The notes beneath the pieces were generated by a model. That model worked only from the letters and a program-made list of their open reading frames with translations. It was not told the origin of the DNA and did no database searches. Below, piece after piece: positions 42,507 to 52,198 of a stretch of 64,000 bases of DNA. The position numbers and the translations under genes are program-made. The stretch is from NCBI RefSeq assembly GCF_900102055.1, contig NZ_FNBA01000001.1, positions 769,085-833,084 of the forward strand, read 5' to 3'. How positions within the stretch are numbered: the stretch's first letter is position 1; every line of letters starts with the position of its first letter. This DNA comes from Ulvibacter litoralis (GTDB lineage Bacteria > Bacteroidota > Bacteroidia > Flavobacteriales > Flavobacteriaceae).

Positions 42507-42980
42507 ATGAAAACCGCTTACTTGGCTACTGTTACCGGAACGCTCGAAATTAAAGGAGACGAAAATGGTCTGGCTTCTGTCTATTTTTTAGATTCTGAAA
42601 TACCTTCTTCGGAAGAAATCCCTTCAGAATTACAAGCTGCTGTAACACAACTTACCGAATACTTTGAAGGAAACAGAACAATCTTCAACCTACCCTTAGC
42701 TCCTGAAGGTACCGAGTTTCAGAATAAAGTTTGGAATCAATTACAAACAATCCCTTTCGGAAAAACAACTTCTTACCAACAAATGGCAAACCAATTAGGC
42801 GATCCTAAAGTGATTCGCGCAGCTGCTTCTGCCAATGGAAAAAATCCGATTTCTATTATAATCCCATGTCACAGAGTAATTGGCAGCGATGGTTCTTTAA
42901 CAGGATACGCAGGAGGATTGCATCGTAAAAAATGGTTACTTGCACACGAAAGCCCCGTAACACAAGGATCTCTCTTTTAA
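42507..42980 (+). CDS. ogt: Methylated-DNA--protein-cysteine S-methyltransferase
   Basis: A 157-residue suicide DNA-repair protein that takes the methyl group from O6-methylguanine or O4-methylthymine. The acceptor cysteine is in IIPCHRVIGSDGSLTGYAGG near residue 124, preceded by the DNA-binding helix VIRAAASANGKNP. Without an Ada-type domain it corresponds to Ogt. It has its own start after a terminator, and a serine hydrolase gene follows 23 bases on. Confidence 0.95.
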   Translation: MKTAYLATVTGTLEIKGDENGLASVYFLDSEIPSSEEIPSELQAAVTQLTEYFEGNRTIFNLPLAPEGTEFQNKVWNQLQTIPFGKTTSYQQMANQLGDPKVIRAAASANGKNPISIIIPCHRVIGSDGSLTGYAGGLHRKKWLLAHESPVTQGSLF

Positions 42981-43003
42981 AATTTATAACCTTCTCTTTC
43001 TTT

Positions 43004-44146
43004 ATGAAATATCTAAAACGTATTTTTCAATACACCGTTTCCCTCCTTACATTGGCTTTCATTATACTGTACATCGCTGGATATGGGTACATTATCAAAG
43101 GGATTCAAGTAGTCTATCTTACAGGACACACCACGGCTTTTATCACCGATCACGTTTATTTTGAAAACGAGATTATTAGACCAAGCAATCAGCCGCAACT
43201 ATGGAAAAATCATGAAGATTACAACACCGTTCCAGCTACCGAAACGCTTTCAGAAACAAATGAAAAACTTGGAACCGTTGCCTTTCTCATTATAAAAGAC
43301 GATCGTATTTGGTACGAGAAGTACGCCGATGACTTCGGAAAAGATTCGCACACCAACTCTTTTTCGATGGCTAAAAGTATAACCTCCGCCATGCTAGGAA
43401 AAGCCATTCAAGACGGTTTTATTAAAAGTTTAGACCAGCCTGTTGCCGATTTTTATCCTCAATTTGACCCTGCTTTAACGGTGGGCGATCTTTCTTCTAT
43501 GGCTTCGGGTCTCAATTGGGATGAGTCGTATTCGAGTCCGTTTAGTCTAACAGCGCGCTCCTATTTTGGAAAAGATTTAGCAAAAACAATTCTTTCCTTA
43601 GAAGTGACCGAAACTCCTGGACAAGCATTTAAATACCTCAGCGGAAACACTCAATTACTAGGAATGGTGATTGAAAAAGCAACCGATAAAAAACTGGCGA
43701 CCTATCTTTCTGAAAGTTTTTGGGAACCTATGGGTGCAGTACAAGCTGCTTTTTGGCAAATAGATGACGGTGAAAACCGATTGGTAAAATCGTATTGCTG
43801 TATTGCTAGTAATGCACGTGATTTTGCGCGCTTCGGAAAGTTATACAACAACAAAGGCGCTTGGAACGGAAAGCAACTTTTGGACTCCTCATTTGTAGCA
43901 ACCTCAACCACTCCTCGTTTTGAAAATAGTCCAGAATATGGCTACGGGTTTTGGCTCAGTGATCATTTAGGCAAAAAAATTATTGTGATGCGTGGTATTT
44001 TAGGGCAGTATGTAATTAGCATTCCTGAAGACGATGTCATTATAGTTCGTCTCGGACATCAGCGTGGAAAGCGTACCGAAAAGCCATTCTCTAGTGACTT
44101 TTATACCTATGTAGAAGAGGCATACGCCATGTTGGAATCGAACTAG
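43004..44146 (+). CDS. Membrane-anchored serine hydrolase (class C beta-lactamase-like)
   Basis: A 380-residue protein with an N-terminal helix (about residues 7-30) and an extracytoplasmic beta-lactamase/PBP4*-type domain. The nucleophile is in SFSMAKSITSAML (SxxK, near residue 123), followed by YLSGN near 210 as the YxN-like element. Such enzymes are esterases or D-amino peptidases rather than true lactamases. The ATG at 43004 is chosen; the longer frame overlaps ogt and has no signal. Substrate unknown. Confidence 0.87.
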   Translation: MKYLKRIFQYTVSLLTLAFIILYIAGYGYIIKGIQVVYLTGHTTAFITDHVYFENEIIRPSNQPQLWKNHEDYNTVPATETLSETNEKLGTVAFLIIKDDRIWYEKYADDFGKDSHTNSFSMAKSITSAMLGKAIQDGFIKSLDQPVADFYPQFDPALTVGDLSSMASGLNWDESYSSPFSLTARSYFGKDLAKTILSLEVTETPGQAFKYLSGNTQLLGMVIEKATDKKLATYLSESFWEPMGAVQAAFWQIDDGENRLVKSYCCIASNARDFARFGKLYNNKGAWNGKQLLDSSFVATSTTPRFENSPEYGYGFWLSDHLGKKIIVMRGILGQYVISIPEDDVIIVRLGHQRGKRTEKPFSSDFYTYVEEAYAMLESN

Positions 44147-44198
44147 ACTTTTTTTTGTATTTTTAACCATCACTCCTCTATTTTAGTACGTTCAAACT

Positions 44199-44912
44199 AT
44201 GCTTAAGAGAATTTCATTGGAACATATCCTCTTTCTGGATATTGAAACCGTTCCGCTACACGCAAATTTTAACGATCTAGACGATACGGGAAAATTACTT
44301 TGGGAATCAAAAACGCAATACCAACGCAAAGATGAATTTACACCAGAGGAGTTTTACGATCGTGCAGGAATCTGGGCCGAATTTGGTAAAATTGTCTGTA
44401 TTTCGGTGGGCTATTTTAAAATCACAGGAGACACCAGAAATTTTAGAGTTACTAGTTTTCACGGAGCAGAAGACACCATTTTAAAAGAGTTCAAAAACTT
44501 ACTTGAAATTCATTTTAACAGACCCCATCATTTATTATGTGCTCACAATGGAAAAGAATTCGATTTTCCGTACATCGCACGACGCATGGTAATTCTCGGG
44601 ATTGATCTTCCTCCTAAATTAAATCTCTTCGGAAAAAAACCCTGGGAAGTTCCCCATTTAGACACCTTAGAATTATGGAAATTTGGCGATTATAAAACCT
44701 TTACTTCTCTTAAGCTTATGACTCATGTTTTAGGTATTCCGTCACCAAAAGATGATATTGATGGAAGTCAGGTTCGCGATGTTTTTTACAAAGAAAATGA
44801 CATAGATCGTATTGTTATCTATTGCGAAAAAGACACCATTGCGGTGGCTCAAGTGTTTCTTCGCCTTCGGAATGAGGACCTCTTAAATGAAGATGAGATT
44901 CTTTCCGTTTAA
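44199..44912 (+). CDS. Predicted 3'-5' exonuclease (DnaQ-like, PolB exonuclease-related)
   Basis: A 237-residue nuclease of the RNase H-like DEDD group. ExoI is LFLDIETVPL (Asp and Glu near residues 14-16), ExoII HNGKEFDFPYI near 120 and ExoIII YCEKDTIAVAQVF near 210. The family is related to the proofreading domain of DNA polymerase B but stands alone; it probably trims DNA or RNA ends in repair. It is monocistronic. Confidence 0.85.
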   Translation: MLKRISLEHILFLDIETVPLHANFNDLDDTGKLLWESKTQYQRKDEFTPEEFYDRAGIWAEFGKIVCISVGYFKITGDTRNFRVTSFHGAEDTILKEFKNLLEIHFNRPHHLLCAHNGKEFDFPYIARRMVILGIDLPPKLNLFGKKPWEVPHLDTLELWKFGDYKTFTSLKLMTHVLGIPSPKDDIDGSQVRDVFYKENDIDRIVIYCEKDTIAVAQVFLRLRNEDLLNEDEILSV

Positions 44913-45002
44913 CTTTTTTGCAAACGTTCAAATGTAGTTAAAACGGCTTGAATGCTTAGAATTTTGTAAATTTCAAGGTATATTACGTAAAAATTGAAAA
45001 AA

Positions 45003-45401
45003 ATGAAATTGAAAAACACAAAAAAACTATCACTAGTATTGTTTTCTGTAGGTGCTCTTTTAGTTTATTCTTGTAAGGAAGACCCGAAAACGAATGATAA
45101 AACGACAAAAACCGAGACAACTTCTCCGGCAGAGACTAAAACTAAAACGGCAACTCCAATTAAAACAGTAGATGGTGTGGCGTTAAACCCTGCTCATGGA
45201 CAACCAGGACATCGTTGCGACATATCGGTTGGAGCGCCTTTAAATGGCTCATCGACACCCGTAAAGACCAACACCCAAACGTCTGACGTTATTTTAAATA
45301 ATGGTACTAACAATACTACTACATTGCCAAAAGGCACATTAAACCCAGCTCATGGACAACCAGGACATGACTGTGCTGTTAAAGTTGGTGATCCTTTATA
45401 A
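45003..45401 (+). CDS. Lipoprotein with two NPAHGQPGHxC repeats
   Basis: A 132-residue lipoprotein with its lipobox at VYSCKED (Cys near residue 25). A Thr/Lys-rich linker follows, then LNPAHGQPGHRCDISVGAPL near 60 and LNPAHGQPGHDCAVKVGDPL at the C-terminus. Each repeat holds two His and one Cys in fixed spacing, suggestive of metal or heme binding. Such motifs occur in other Bacteroidota lipoproteins of unknown function. ATG at 45003 is used; a TTG lies three codons upstream. A terminator follows. Confidence 0.75.
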   Translation: MKLKNTKKLSLVLFSVGALLVYSCKEDPKTNDKTTKTETTSPAETKTKTATPIKTVDGVALNPAHGQPGHRCDISVGAPLNGSSTPVKTNTQTSDVILNNGTNNTTTLPKGTLNPAHGQPGHDCAVKVGDPL

Positions 45402-45430
45402 TAAAGACCATAAATAACATACATTAAAAA

Positions 45431-45455
45431 ACCCGTAAGCATACTGCTTACGGGT
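45431..45455. terminator. Bidirectional terminator between convergent genes
   Basis: Perfect 11-base arms ACCCGTAAGCA and TGCTTACGGGT around a 3-base loop, with A residues before and T residues after, so it serves both the lipoprotein gene and the M4 protease gene. Confidence 0.9.
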
Positions 45456-45482
45456 TTTTAACTAAACTATAATTTACAACAA

Positions 45483-48400
45483 TTACTCTCTAACAAAACG
45501 TTCGATGAATTTTTCATCACCCGCGTTTACTTGAAGTATATACACTCCTGTTTGTAAAAGAGAGACATCAATTGTATGCTCAAAAGCACTTTTTGCAACA
45601 ACTTGTCCTACTAAGTTATACACTACATAGTCCGTTGCTGTGGCACCTATTACTTCAACATTTAAAGTGGTTCCTTGTACTGGATTTGGATACAGGTTTA
45701 ATTTTGCATCCGTAGCTCCTAAAACAGTTGTGTTTGTGCCACCCATAACTCCTTGGTTAAATGGATTGCTTCCGCCAAGAACAACAAGATAGTCCTCAAC
45801 TTCACCGTAGCTAAACGATTCACATGATGTTGGAATTCCGTTGTATTTCATTGAAACACGCATTCTTGTAGGTCCTGCCGAAGCACTTCCAGGTACTGTA
45901 AAGCTTCCTGAAACAGAGGTAGCAGTAGATGCACTTCGAGAGTACACCAATTCACCAGAGTCCCCAAAATCACCATCACGGTTGTAATCAATCCATACTG
46001 CATACCCTTCAGAATAAACAGTTCCTGTCCAAGCGGGTGTAATAGTAATGGTATTTGTTCCGCTTAAATTTGTAGAAATTGACGTATAATCACCATATCC
46101 ACCTGCTGAAGCTCCTGTTGCATTGTTAATGCTTCCAACTTGCACACGTTGAATGTACTCATCTGAGGTATTATTACCATTAGAAGCACAATATCCAGTT
46201 GGAGGCGTTCCTCCACCACCACTTCCAGTAGTTACACTTACATTATCAATCGCAATATCTGCTTGCCATGTAGTTCCGGTTACTCTGTTAAAACGCAATT
46301 GTACATTTCCTCCTGCATACGCTGAAAGATCGATTGTTGCGCTTAACCAGCTATTTCCTTTGTTTCCAGATTCGCTCCAAAGGCTTGTCCAAGACCCACC
46401 GTTATCATCACTTGCTTCAACAGCAATACTTCCCATGTCGTTTGCACCATACATATGGTAGCTAAAATTAAAGTTAGCAGCTGAAACGGCACTTAAGTCT
46501 AAACAAGGAGAGTTTAAAATGGCACTCTTACTTGGATAATTTGGAGAAGATGCTTCTACATATAGATACCAAGATCCTGCAGCACCACTAGAAGGTCCTG
46601 TGTTACTTGAAGGTGTTCCGCTAGCATCACGTGTCCAATCAATATCATCTGCCGATGATTGTGACCAAGCTCCTAATCCACTTTCAAAACTTTCAGAATA
46701 AGGGAAAGAAGAAATTCCTCCCGTACAAGCACTTCCGCCACCACTTCCAGTTGTGGAAATAGTTGCTGTATTACTATACCCAGAAACATTTCCAGCGTCA
46801 TCTTTTGCACGTACTCTAAATGAATATGCCGTAGAAGCCGTTAAGCCTGTAATTTGAGCTGTGGTTCCTGTAACTGTTCCTAAGTTTGTCGTTCCTTGAT
46901 ACACATCGTACCCTGTCACGCCAACATTATCTGTTGATGCATTCCAAGCAAGGTCTACTGTTGTTTGTGTGGCTCCAGAAGCGGTAAGACTTGCAGGAAC
47001 TGAAGGTGCTTCTGTATCTGCTGTAGCGCCTCCTAAATTCACTGTATAATCCTCAACTTCACCGTAATTAAAGGTTTCACAAGAAGTTGGAATTCCATTG
47101 TATTTCATAGAAACACGCATTCTTGTTGCCGTTCCAACCGTACCAGTAGGTACTGTAAACGTTCCGCTATTTGGTGTGTTTGTGGATGCCGCTTTAGACC
47201 AAACTTGCTCTCCCGCATCACTAAAATCATTATCACCGTTATAGTCAATCCATACCGAATATCCTTCAGCATACGTAGAACCTGTCCATGTTGGAGTTAC
47301 TGTAATTGTATAAGATTCCCCTTCTGTTAAGTCGGTAGAGATACTTGTGAAATCTGAATAAAATTGTGCTCCAGACGCATTATTAATTGTATTTAATTGT
47401 ACACGACTAATATATTCGTCGTTTACATTGGTACTTGCAGAAGCACAATAATTGCTTCCACCGCCGCCACCGCCATAAGCGGCACCAACACCAACTGCGT
47501 GCCATGCATTTGTAACTGCAATTTCTTCAGGGCTATCTGCTCCATATAAATCGATGGCAGATTGTATCGCTCCCGTGCGCGCATTTGCAAAAGTAGAATT
47601 CGCAGAAAGGTAGTTGTTAATCGTTCTGTACGATATTGCTGCTGCTTTGGTCATTCCAATTCCTGAAACATTGTAAGCACTTCCAATATCGTTTGTTCCT
47701 GATCCACCAACTACACTTAAGTAAAACCAAAAGTTTAACACACCTGAATTGGTATGTACACCACAATAATCATTACTGTTTGTAGGAGTCCCACAATTCG
47801 GATTGATCCAATAGGTTCCTCCATAAGTATCTGGCTGACTTCTAGCATTTGGATTGCTCATTGAACGCAACCCAACAGAACCACTTCGTCTGTCAATTTC
47901 ATCACCAATTAACCAAATGGAAGCATCTGGATTTGCATCGTTCCCATTTCCTTTTGCATAATGCTCAACCGCAGCTCCCCAAATATCTGAAAACCCTTCA
48001 TTTAATCCACCAGATTCTCTTTGGTAGGCTAAGTTTGCGGTATATTCTGTTACTGCATGTCCTATTTCGTGTGCCGCCACATCGATAGATGTTAACGCAT
48101 CAAAATATCCATTTCCTTCGTTTCCGTTTGAACTTCCGTCACCATAAGACATTACAGAACCATTCCAAAAGGCATTATCGTAGTTATTATCTACGTGTAC
48201 ATAACTACGTATTTGTGCTCCAGAACCGTTATAACTATTTCTGCTGTGAACATTTAACCAATAATCGTACGTTTTCATAGCACCCCAATGTGCATCCAAT
48301 GCAGCATTGTCTTTGTTTGCACTGTGCTCTGCGCTTGTCCAATTATTATCGTTGTCTGTAAATTGTTGATAATTGTTTACATACGGATATGACGTATTTG

Positions 48401-49307
48401 TTGGAGCCTGATTTAAGGCATCACGTGTATATACTTTTCTACTAGCATCGCTTAAAATATAGCTAGAACCACTCAATGCCGTTTCAATGGTTTGCGTGCC
48501 GCTATAACGCGTTGCTGCTGTTCCGCTAACCAACATGAATGTGTCTTCTGCGTCAATTCTTTCACAAAACGTTTCTTCTGTTTCAACAGTAGCGCGTACT
48601 TCGCCCACATGTCCAAAGGTAGTAGCGTGCTTAATAATAGCATCGTAAAATAACGCTTGTCCGTTGTTGGCGTCTATGTACAAATTACCACGACTCATTG
48701 GGTTGACTGCAAAAATGTCAAACTTATAGGCTAGTTTATACGATGTAATATCGGCAACATCTCTTCCACTGTTAAAGTCTGGAAGGATCACCAATTCGCC
48801 TGTAGGCTTCTGGTAATTATCCATTTCTAAAGCAGCATCAGGAAACTCCCACATATATTTTTGTGCGCCTGTATGACTAATTGCTCTGTTAAAGGCTTGT
48901 ATATTACTAATGCCTGGAGAAACGGTAAAATCTTCGTTAATTGGATAGTATTCTGTACTAATGGATTTCACTTTTCCTTCAGCACTATGTAAGTTAACAG
49001 TTCCGAATTCTACTTTAACACCTTTAAAGTATTGTTGTAATTTTTTGTGTGTAAATCCTAATTGATCTTGTTCTTGTTTAATGGTTGAGAAGGAAATCTC
49101 TGGGGAGGGAGCTAAAACTTCAGCAAGAACAGCGGTAGTGTTTTGGAGTGAGTAATTTTTGGAATCATCAAACACAAGCAGGCTTGGCGGTTGTTTGATG
49201 TTCTTTTTCTCATCAGTTTTGTTTTGTGAAATCACTTTTGTCGATGTCGCAGAAAAAATAAATGCAGACAAAGAGAAAAGAAAAATCATTCTCTTAGTTT
49301 TTTTCAT
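45483..49307 (-). CDS. Secreted M4-family (thermolysin-like) metalloprotease with type IX sorting domain
   Basis: A 1274-residue multidomain secreted protease. Order: signal peptide (1-28), FTP/PepSY propeptide (about 50-230), M4 catalytic domain (about 300-610) with HEIGH at 413-417 and third ligand E437 in GGLNEGFSD, a GEVED domain (about 620-755), a fibronectin III domain (about 765-855), a MAM-like jelly roll (about 870-1030), a second GEVED domain (about 1045-1170) and a T9SS sorting domain (about 1195-1274). It digests extracellular protein. The two GEVED blocks are near duplicates. It is monocistronic, and the over-represented heptamer TTCGGAA occurs only once in its 3.8 kb. Confidence 0.95.
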   Translation of the reverse strand: MKKTKRMIFLFSLSAFIFSATSTKVISQNKTDEKKNIKQPPSLLVFDDSKNYSLQNTTAVLAEVLAPSPEISFSTIKQEQDQLGFTHKKLQQYFKGVKVEFGTVNLHSAEGKVKSISTEYYPINEDFTVSPGISNIQAFNRAISHTGAQKYMWEFPDAALEMDNYQKPTGELVILPDFNSGRDVADITSYKLAYKFDIFAVNPMSRGNLYIDANNGQALFYDAIIKHATTFGHVGEVRATVETEETFCERIDAEDTFMLVSGTAATRYSGTQTIETALSGSSYILSDASRKVYTRDALNQAPTNTSYPYVNNYQQFTDNDNNWTSAEHSANKDNAALDAHWGAMKTYDYWLNVHSRNSYNGSGAQIRSYVHVDNNYDNAFWNGSVMSYGDGSSNGNEGNGYFDALTSIDVAAHEIGHAVTEYTANLAYQRESGGLNEGFSDIWGAAVEHYAKGNGNDANPDASIWLIGDEIDRRSGSVGLRSMSNPNARSQPDTYGGTYWINPNCGTPTNSNDYCGVHTNSGVLNFWFYLSVVGGSGTNDIGSAYNVSGIGMTKAAAISYRTINNYLSANSTFANARTGAIQSAIDLYGADSPEEIAVTNAWHAVGVGAAYGGGGGGSNYCASASTNVNDEYISRVQLNTINNASGAQFYSDFTSISTDLTEGESYTITVTPTWTGSTYAEGYSVWIDYNGDNDFSDAGEQVWSKAASTNTPNSGTFTVPTGTVGTATRMRVSMKYNGIPTSCETFNYGEVEDYTVNLGGATADTEAPSVPASLTASGATQTTVDLAWNASTDNVGVTGYDVYQGTTNLGTVTGTTAQITGLTASTAYSFRVRAKDDAGNVSGYSNTATISTTGSGGGSACTGGISSFPYSESFESGLGAWSQSSADDIDWTRDASGTPSSNTGPSSGAAGSWYLYVEASSPNYPSKSAILNSPCLDLSAVSAANFNFSYHMYGANDMGSIAVEASDDNGGSWTSLWSESGNKGNSWLSATIDLSAYAGGNVQLRFNRVTGTTWQADIAIDNVSVTTGSGGGGTPPTGYCASNGNNTSDEYIQRVQVGSINNATGASAGGYGDYTSISTNLSGTNTITITPAWTGTVYSEGYAVWIDYNRDGDFGDSGELVYSRSASTATSVSGSFTVPGSASAGPTRMRVSMKYNGIPTSCESFSYGEVEDYLVVLGGSNPFNQGVMGGTNTTVLGATDAKLNLYPNPVQGTTLNVEVIGATATDYVVYNLVGQVVAKSAFEHTIDVSLLQTGVYILQVNAGDEKFIERFVRE

Positions 49308-49501
49308 AATAAATTAGTTAATTATTAATAAATCGGTTTGTTTATTAAACTATCTACTAAATAACTGTAAATTTCTTAAACTATAAAGTTTTTGACGTTA
49401 AAATTTTTAACTTTTACTTAACATTCTGGTCGTATTTATCTGTCAATCATCGTTTTTTGGTAGCATTCAAAAGATTTGTAGAAAAATATTCCGCATTGTT
49501 T

Positions 49502-49509
49502 TATCTTTG
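49502..49509 (+). promoter_or_regulatory. -7 promoter element of the peptide-ABC ATPase gene
   Basis: TATCTTTG matches TAnnTTTG exactly, with its G five bases before the ATG at 49515, implying a leaderless message. Confidence 0.5.
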
Positions 49510-49514
49510 AACTA

Positions 49515-51212
49515 ATGGCAGAAAAAACTTTATTAGACGTCAATTCTCTTTCAATTTCCTTCGGAAACAAAAAAAACCTTGTTGAAGTAATTCACAACAT
49601 ATCATTTACAATTTCTGAAAATGAAATTCTGGGCATTGTCGGTGAGTCTGGCTCCGGAAAATCTGTAAGTTCGATGGCCATTATGGGCTTGTTACCCAAA
49701 AAAACAATTTTAAAAGGGGCAATTCTATTTGAGGGTAAAAATCTTCTGACTGAAAAAGAAAAAAACCTTCAGTTGCTACGAGGCAATGACATTGCCATGA
49801 TTTTTCAAGAACCGATGAGTGCCTTAAACCCTTCTTTACGTTGCGGTAGTCAAGTCTCTGAAATCCTTCAGCAGCATCTAAAAATATCAGCTTCCGAAGC
49901 AAAAAAAGAAACGATTGTACTTTTTGAAAAAGTAAAGCTTCCACGTCCCAACGAAATTTTCCGAAGCTATCCGCACCAAATTAGTGGCGGACAAATGCAG
50001 CGGGTTATGATTGCTATGGCCATTGCATGTAAACCCAAATTACTCATCGCCGATGAACCAACAACCGCTTTAGATGTTACGGTTCAGAAAGAAATCATGC
50101 TTTTGCTGAAAGAGCTTCAAAAAGAAACAGGAATGAGCCTTCTTTTTATCTCTCACGATTTAGGTTTGGTTTCTGAAATTGCAGATCGCGTTTTGGTCAT
50201 GTACAAGGGTGATATTGTAGAGTCGGGTACTGTTTCGGCATTATTTAGCACTGAAGGAGTCGGTCCACAAAACGATTACACCAAAGCATTATTAGCCTCT
50301 AGGCCTACCATGAAAGAGCGGTTACAAAAACTGCCCACCATAGCCTCTATCGCAGATGCTAGCTTTGTTCCGAAAGTGGTAAGCGCGTTACAACGTTCGT
50401 TGCGACACAAAAAAATATACACCAAAGCACCTTTATTGGAGGTTTCCAATCTTAGAAAAGAATACGTTAGCAATCCTAGTTTGTTTCGACCTAAAACAAC
50501 AGTAGCCGCTGTAAACGGAGTTAGTTTTTCAATTTTTGAAGGCGAAACGGTCGGTTTGGTTGGTGAGTCTGGCTGCGGAAAGTCCACGTTGGGGAAAACA
50601 ATTTTGCAATTAGAAAAAGCAACTTCGGGAAGTATAAAATACCGCGGAAAAGAAATTACGGCTTTAGCTCCTTCTGAATTAAGAGTGCTTCGGAAAGAGA
50701 TACAACTCATTTTTCAAGACCCGTATTCATCGTTAAATCCGAGAATTATTATTGGGGAAGCATTGATCGAACCGATGAAGGTTCACAACATCGGTGCTTC
50801 TGAAAAAGAACGAAAAGAAAAAGTGCTCACACTACTGAAGCGCGTAGGATTGGATGAAACTTTTTTTTACCGATACCCACACGAACTTTCTGGCGGACAA
50901 CGACAACGGGTTGGAATTGCACGCACCATTGTTATGGAGCCTAAACTCGTTATTTGTGACGAATCGGTTTCGGCATTAGATATTTCGGTACAAGCGCAAG
51001 TTTTAAACCTCTTAAACGAATTAAAAGACGACTTCGGATTTACCTATTTATTTATCTCACACGATTTAGCCGTTGTAAAATACATGGCAGATCAACTATT
51101 GGTTATGAATGCGGGTCAGATTGAAGAAATTGGTGACGCGGATGAAATCTATGAAAATCCGACCCAAGAATACACTAAAAAATTAATTGCTGCCATTCCG
51201 AAAGGAATGTAA
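49515..51212 (+). CDS. Fused two-domain peptide ABC transporter ATPase (DppD-DppF type)
   Basis: A 565-residue protein holding two complete ABC ATPase domains. The first has [10 protein letters not shown] near 43, [12 protein letters not shown] and [12 protein letters not shown]; the second has [12 protein letters not shown] near 353, [15 protein letters not shown] and [13 protein letters not shown]. This fusion powers di- or oligopeptide (or nickel) importers; in Bacteroidota it often lies apart from its permeases, as here. The second Walker B ends in DES rather than DEP, as in many OppF/DppF proteins. Confidence 0.92.
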   Translation: MAEKTLLDVNSLSISFGNKKNLVEVIHNISFTISENEILGIVGESGSGKSVSSMAIMGLLPKKTILKGAILFEGKNLLTEKEKNLQLLRGNDIAMIFQEPMSALNPSLRCGSQVSEILQQHLKISASEAKKETIVLFEKVKLPRPNEIFRSYPHQISGGQMQRVMIAMAIACKPKLLIADEPTTALDVTVQKEIMLLLKELQKETGMSLLFISHDLGLVSEIADRVLVMYKGDIVESGTVSALFSTEGVGPQNDYTKALLASRPTMKERLQKLPTIASIADASFVPKVVSALQRSLRHKKIYTKAPLLEVSNLRKEYVSNPSLFRPKTTVAAVNGVSFSIFEGETVGLVGESGCGKSTLGKTILQLEKATSGSIKYRGKEITALAPSELRVLRKEIQLIFQDPYSSLNPRIIIGEALIEPMKVHNIGASEKERKEKVLTLLKRVGLDETFFYRYPHELSGGQRQRVGIARTIVMEPKLVICDESVSALDISVQAQVLNLLNELKDDFGFTYLFISHDLAVVKYMADQLLVMNAGQIEEIGDADEIYENPTQEYTKKLIAAIPKGM

Positions 51213-51220
51213 AAAAAAAA

Positions 51221-51248
51221 GCCCGTTCTAACCTCACAAAGAACGGGC
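51221..51248. terminator. Hairpin terminator between convergent transcripts
   Basis: GCCCGTTCT (51221-51229) pairs with AGAACGGGC (51240-51248). Ten A residues precede it, so it terminates best on the minus strand; on the plus strand it closes the ABC gene without a clear T run. Confidence 0.65.
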
Positions 51249-51574
51249 AAACCTTTATCTGTATCGTAAGCAGATTCGGGGGTAAAAAACTCTGAAAAAA
51301 ATTAAATCAATAAAAACACTTTTTTTGCCACATACAAGACATTTCTTAACAGATGTGCTGTATTTTTCATGGTCTTTAATACATTTTGCATAAGTAGGTT
51401 AATTCGTTAGTTTTGGGACTGCTAATATCAAAAAGAAAAGCGTTTATAACGATTAAAAGCCTTAAATTTCGTTGAAATACACATAATTTTAACATTTTGA
51501 AATAATTGTACCGTAAATTCCTACTTTTCAAGGCATTGAAGTTAAAAGTTTTTGTAGGTGAAAAGAAGTGATTT
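51249..51574. other. Non-coding stretch of 326 bases
   Basis: No convincing coding frame on either strand and no RNA family recognised. The only structure seen is a well-formed plus-strand promoter at 51385-51415. Confidence 0.5.
51385..51415 (+). promoter_or_regulatory. Orphan promoter pointing into the 3' end of the M91 gene
   Basis: TTTG at 51385-51388 and TAGTTTTG at 51408-51415 have ideal spacing (23). No plus-strand gene follows, so it may drive a small or antisense RNA. Confidence 0.4.
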
Positions 51575-52198
51575 TTATCCTTTTCGTTTCTTTTTTGTAG
51601 AGAGCACATCCTCAACAGGATAGTAAGAACGTCCGTAATTTGATCGCTTGTCTTCTCCCAATCGTTTAGCAACTTGATTGGTCATTTTAATTACAAATGC
51701 TTCTTCAGCATTTGGAAAGGATAAATCGCGACCGTCATGATCCACTTTTTCATTACGAGGAGAGTGATCTTGTTTACGTTCGTGGTAATCTTCTGTTTGG
51801 TATAATTCGTTATAGCAATGAATCAATTCGTGGGAAAGTAAAGCAACAGGAGAATTAAACCCCTTGTTACTTTGAAACCATTTTTTTCTGTGGTTTTTTC
51901 TAAAAACGGCGCCATGTGTATCTAAAAACATCACACTATTCAATGCTGGATTGTACGCGTTTTTCGGACCTGAAACAATCGAAATTTCATGCGCTGTATC
52001 TGCCACCAACACATCAATAATATCGACGTGCTTCATTTCGCCATCATCTTCAAAAGATATGGTAAGCAAACTGTTTTTATATAAATAGTCGATGGCTTTT
52101 AACGTATTCCGAAGAAAACGATCATCAATCGCTTCATAGTCTCTTTCTTCTTGATACGCGTAGGTTACAAACTCATTGCTTAAGGTTCCTATTCTCAT
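51575..52198 (-). CDS. Putative M91-family (NleD-like) zinc metallopeptidase
   Basis: A 207-residue protein without signal peptide. The zinc motif HELIH (ALLSHELIHCYNELY, near residue 125) is followed by a conserved acidic and basic stretch (DHDGRDLSFPNAEEAFVIKMTNQVAKRLGE), the layout of M91 peptidases, whose known member NleD is a type III effector that cleaves host MAP kinases. The C-terminus is very basic. It begins directly after the stop of the CoA-transferase B subunit gene. No secretion signal or target is evident. Confidence 0.7.
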   Translation of the reverse strand: MRIGTLSNEFVTYAYQEERDYEAIDDRFLRNTLKAIDYLYKNSLLTISFEDDGEMKHVDIIDVLVADTAHEISIVSGPKNAYNPALNSVMFLDTHGAVFRKNHRKKWFQSNKGFNSPVALLSHELIHCYNELYQTEDYHERKQDHSPRNEKVDHDGRDLSFPNAEEAFVIKMTNQVAKRLGEDKRSNYGRSYYPVEDVLSTKKKRKG

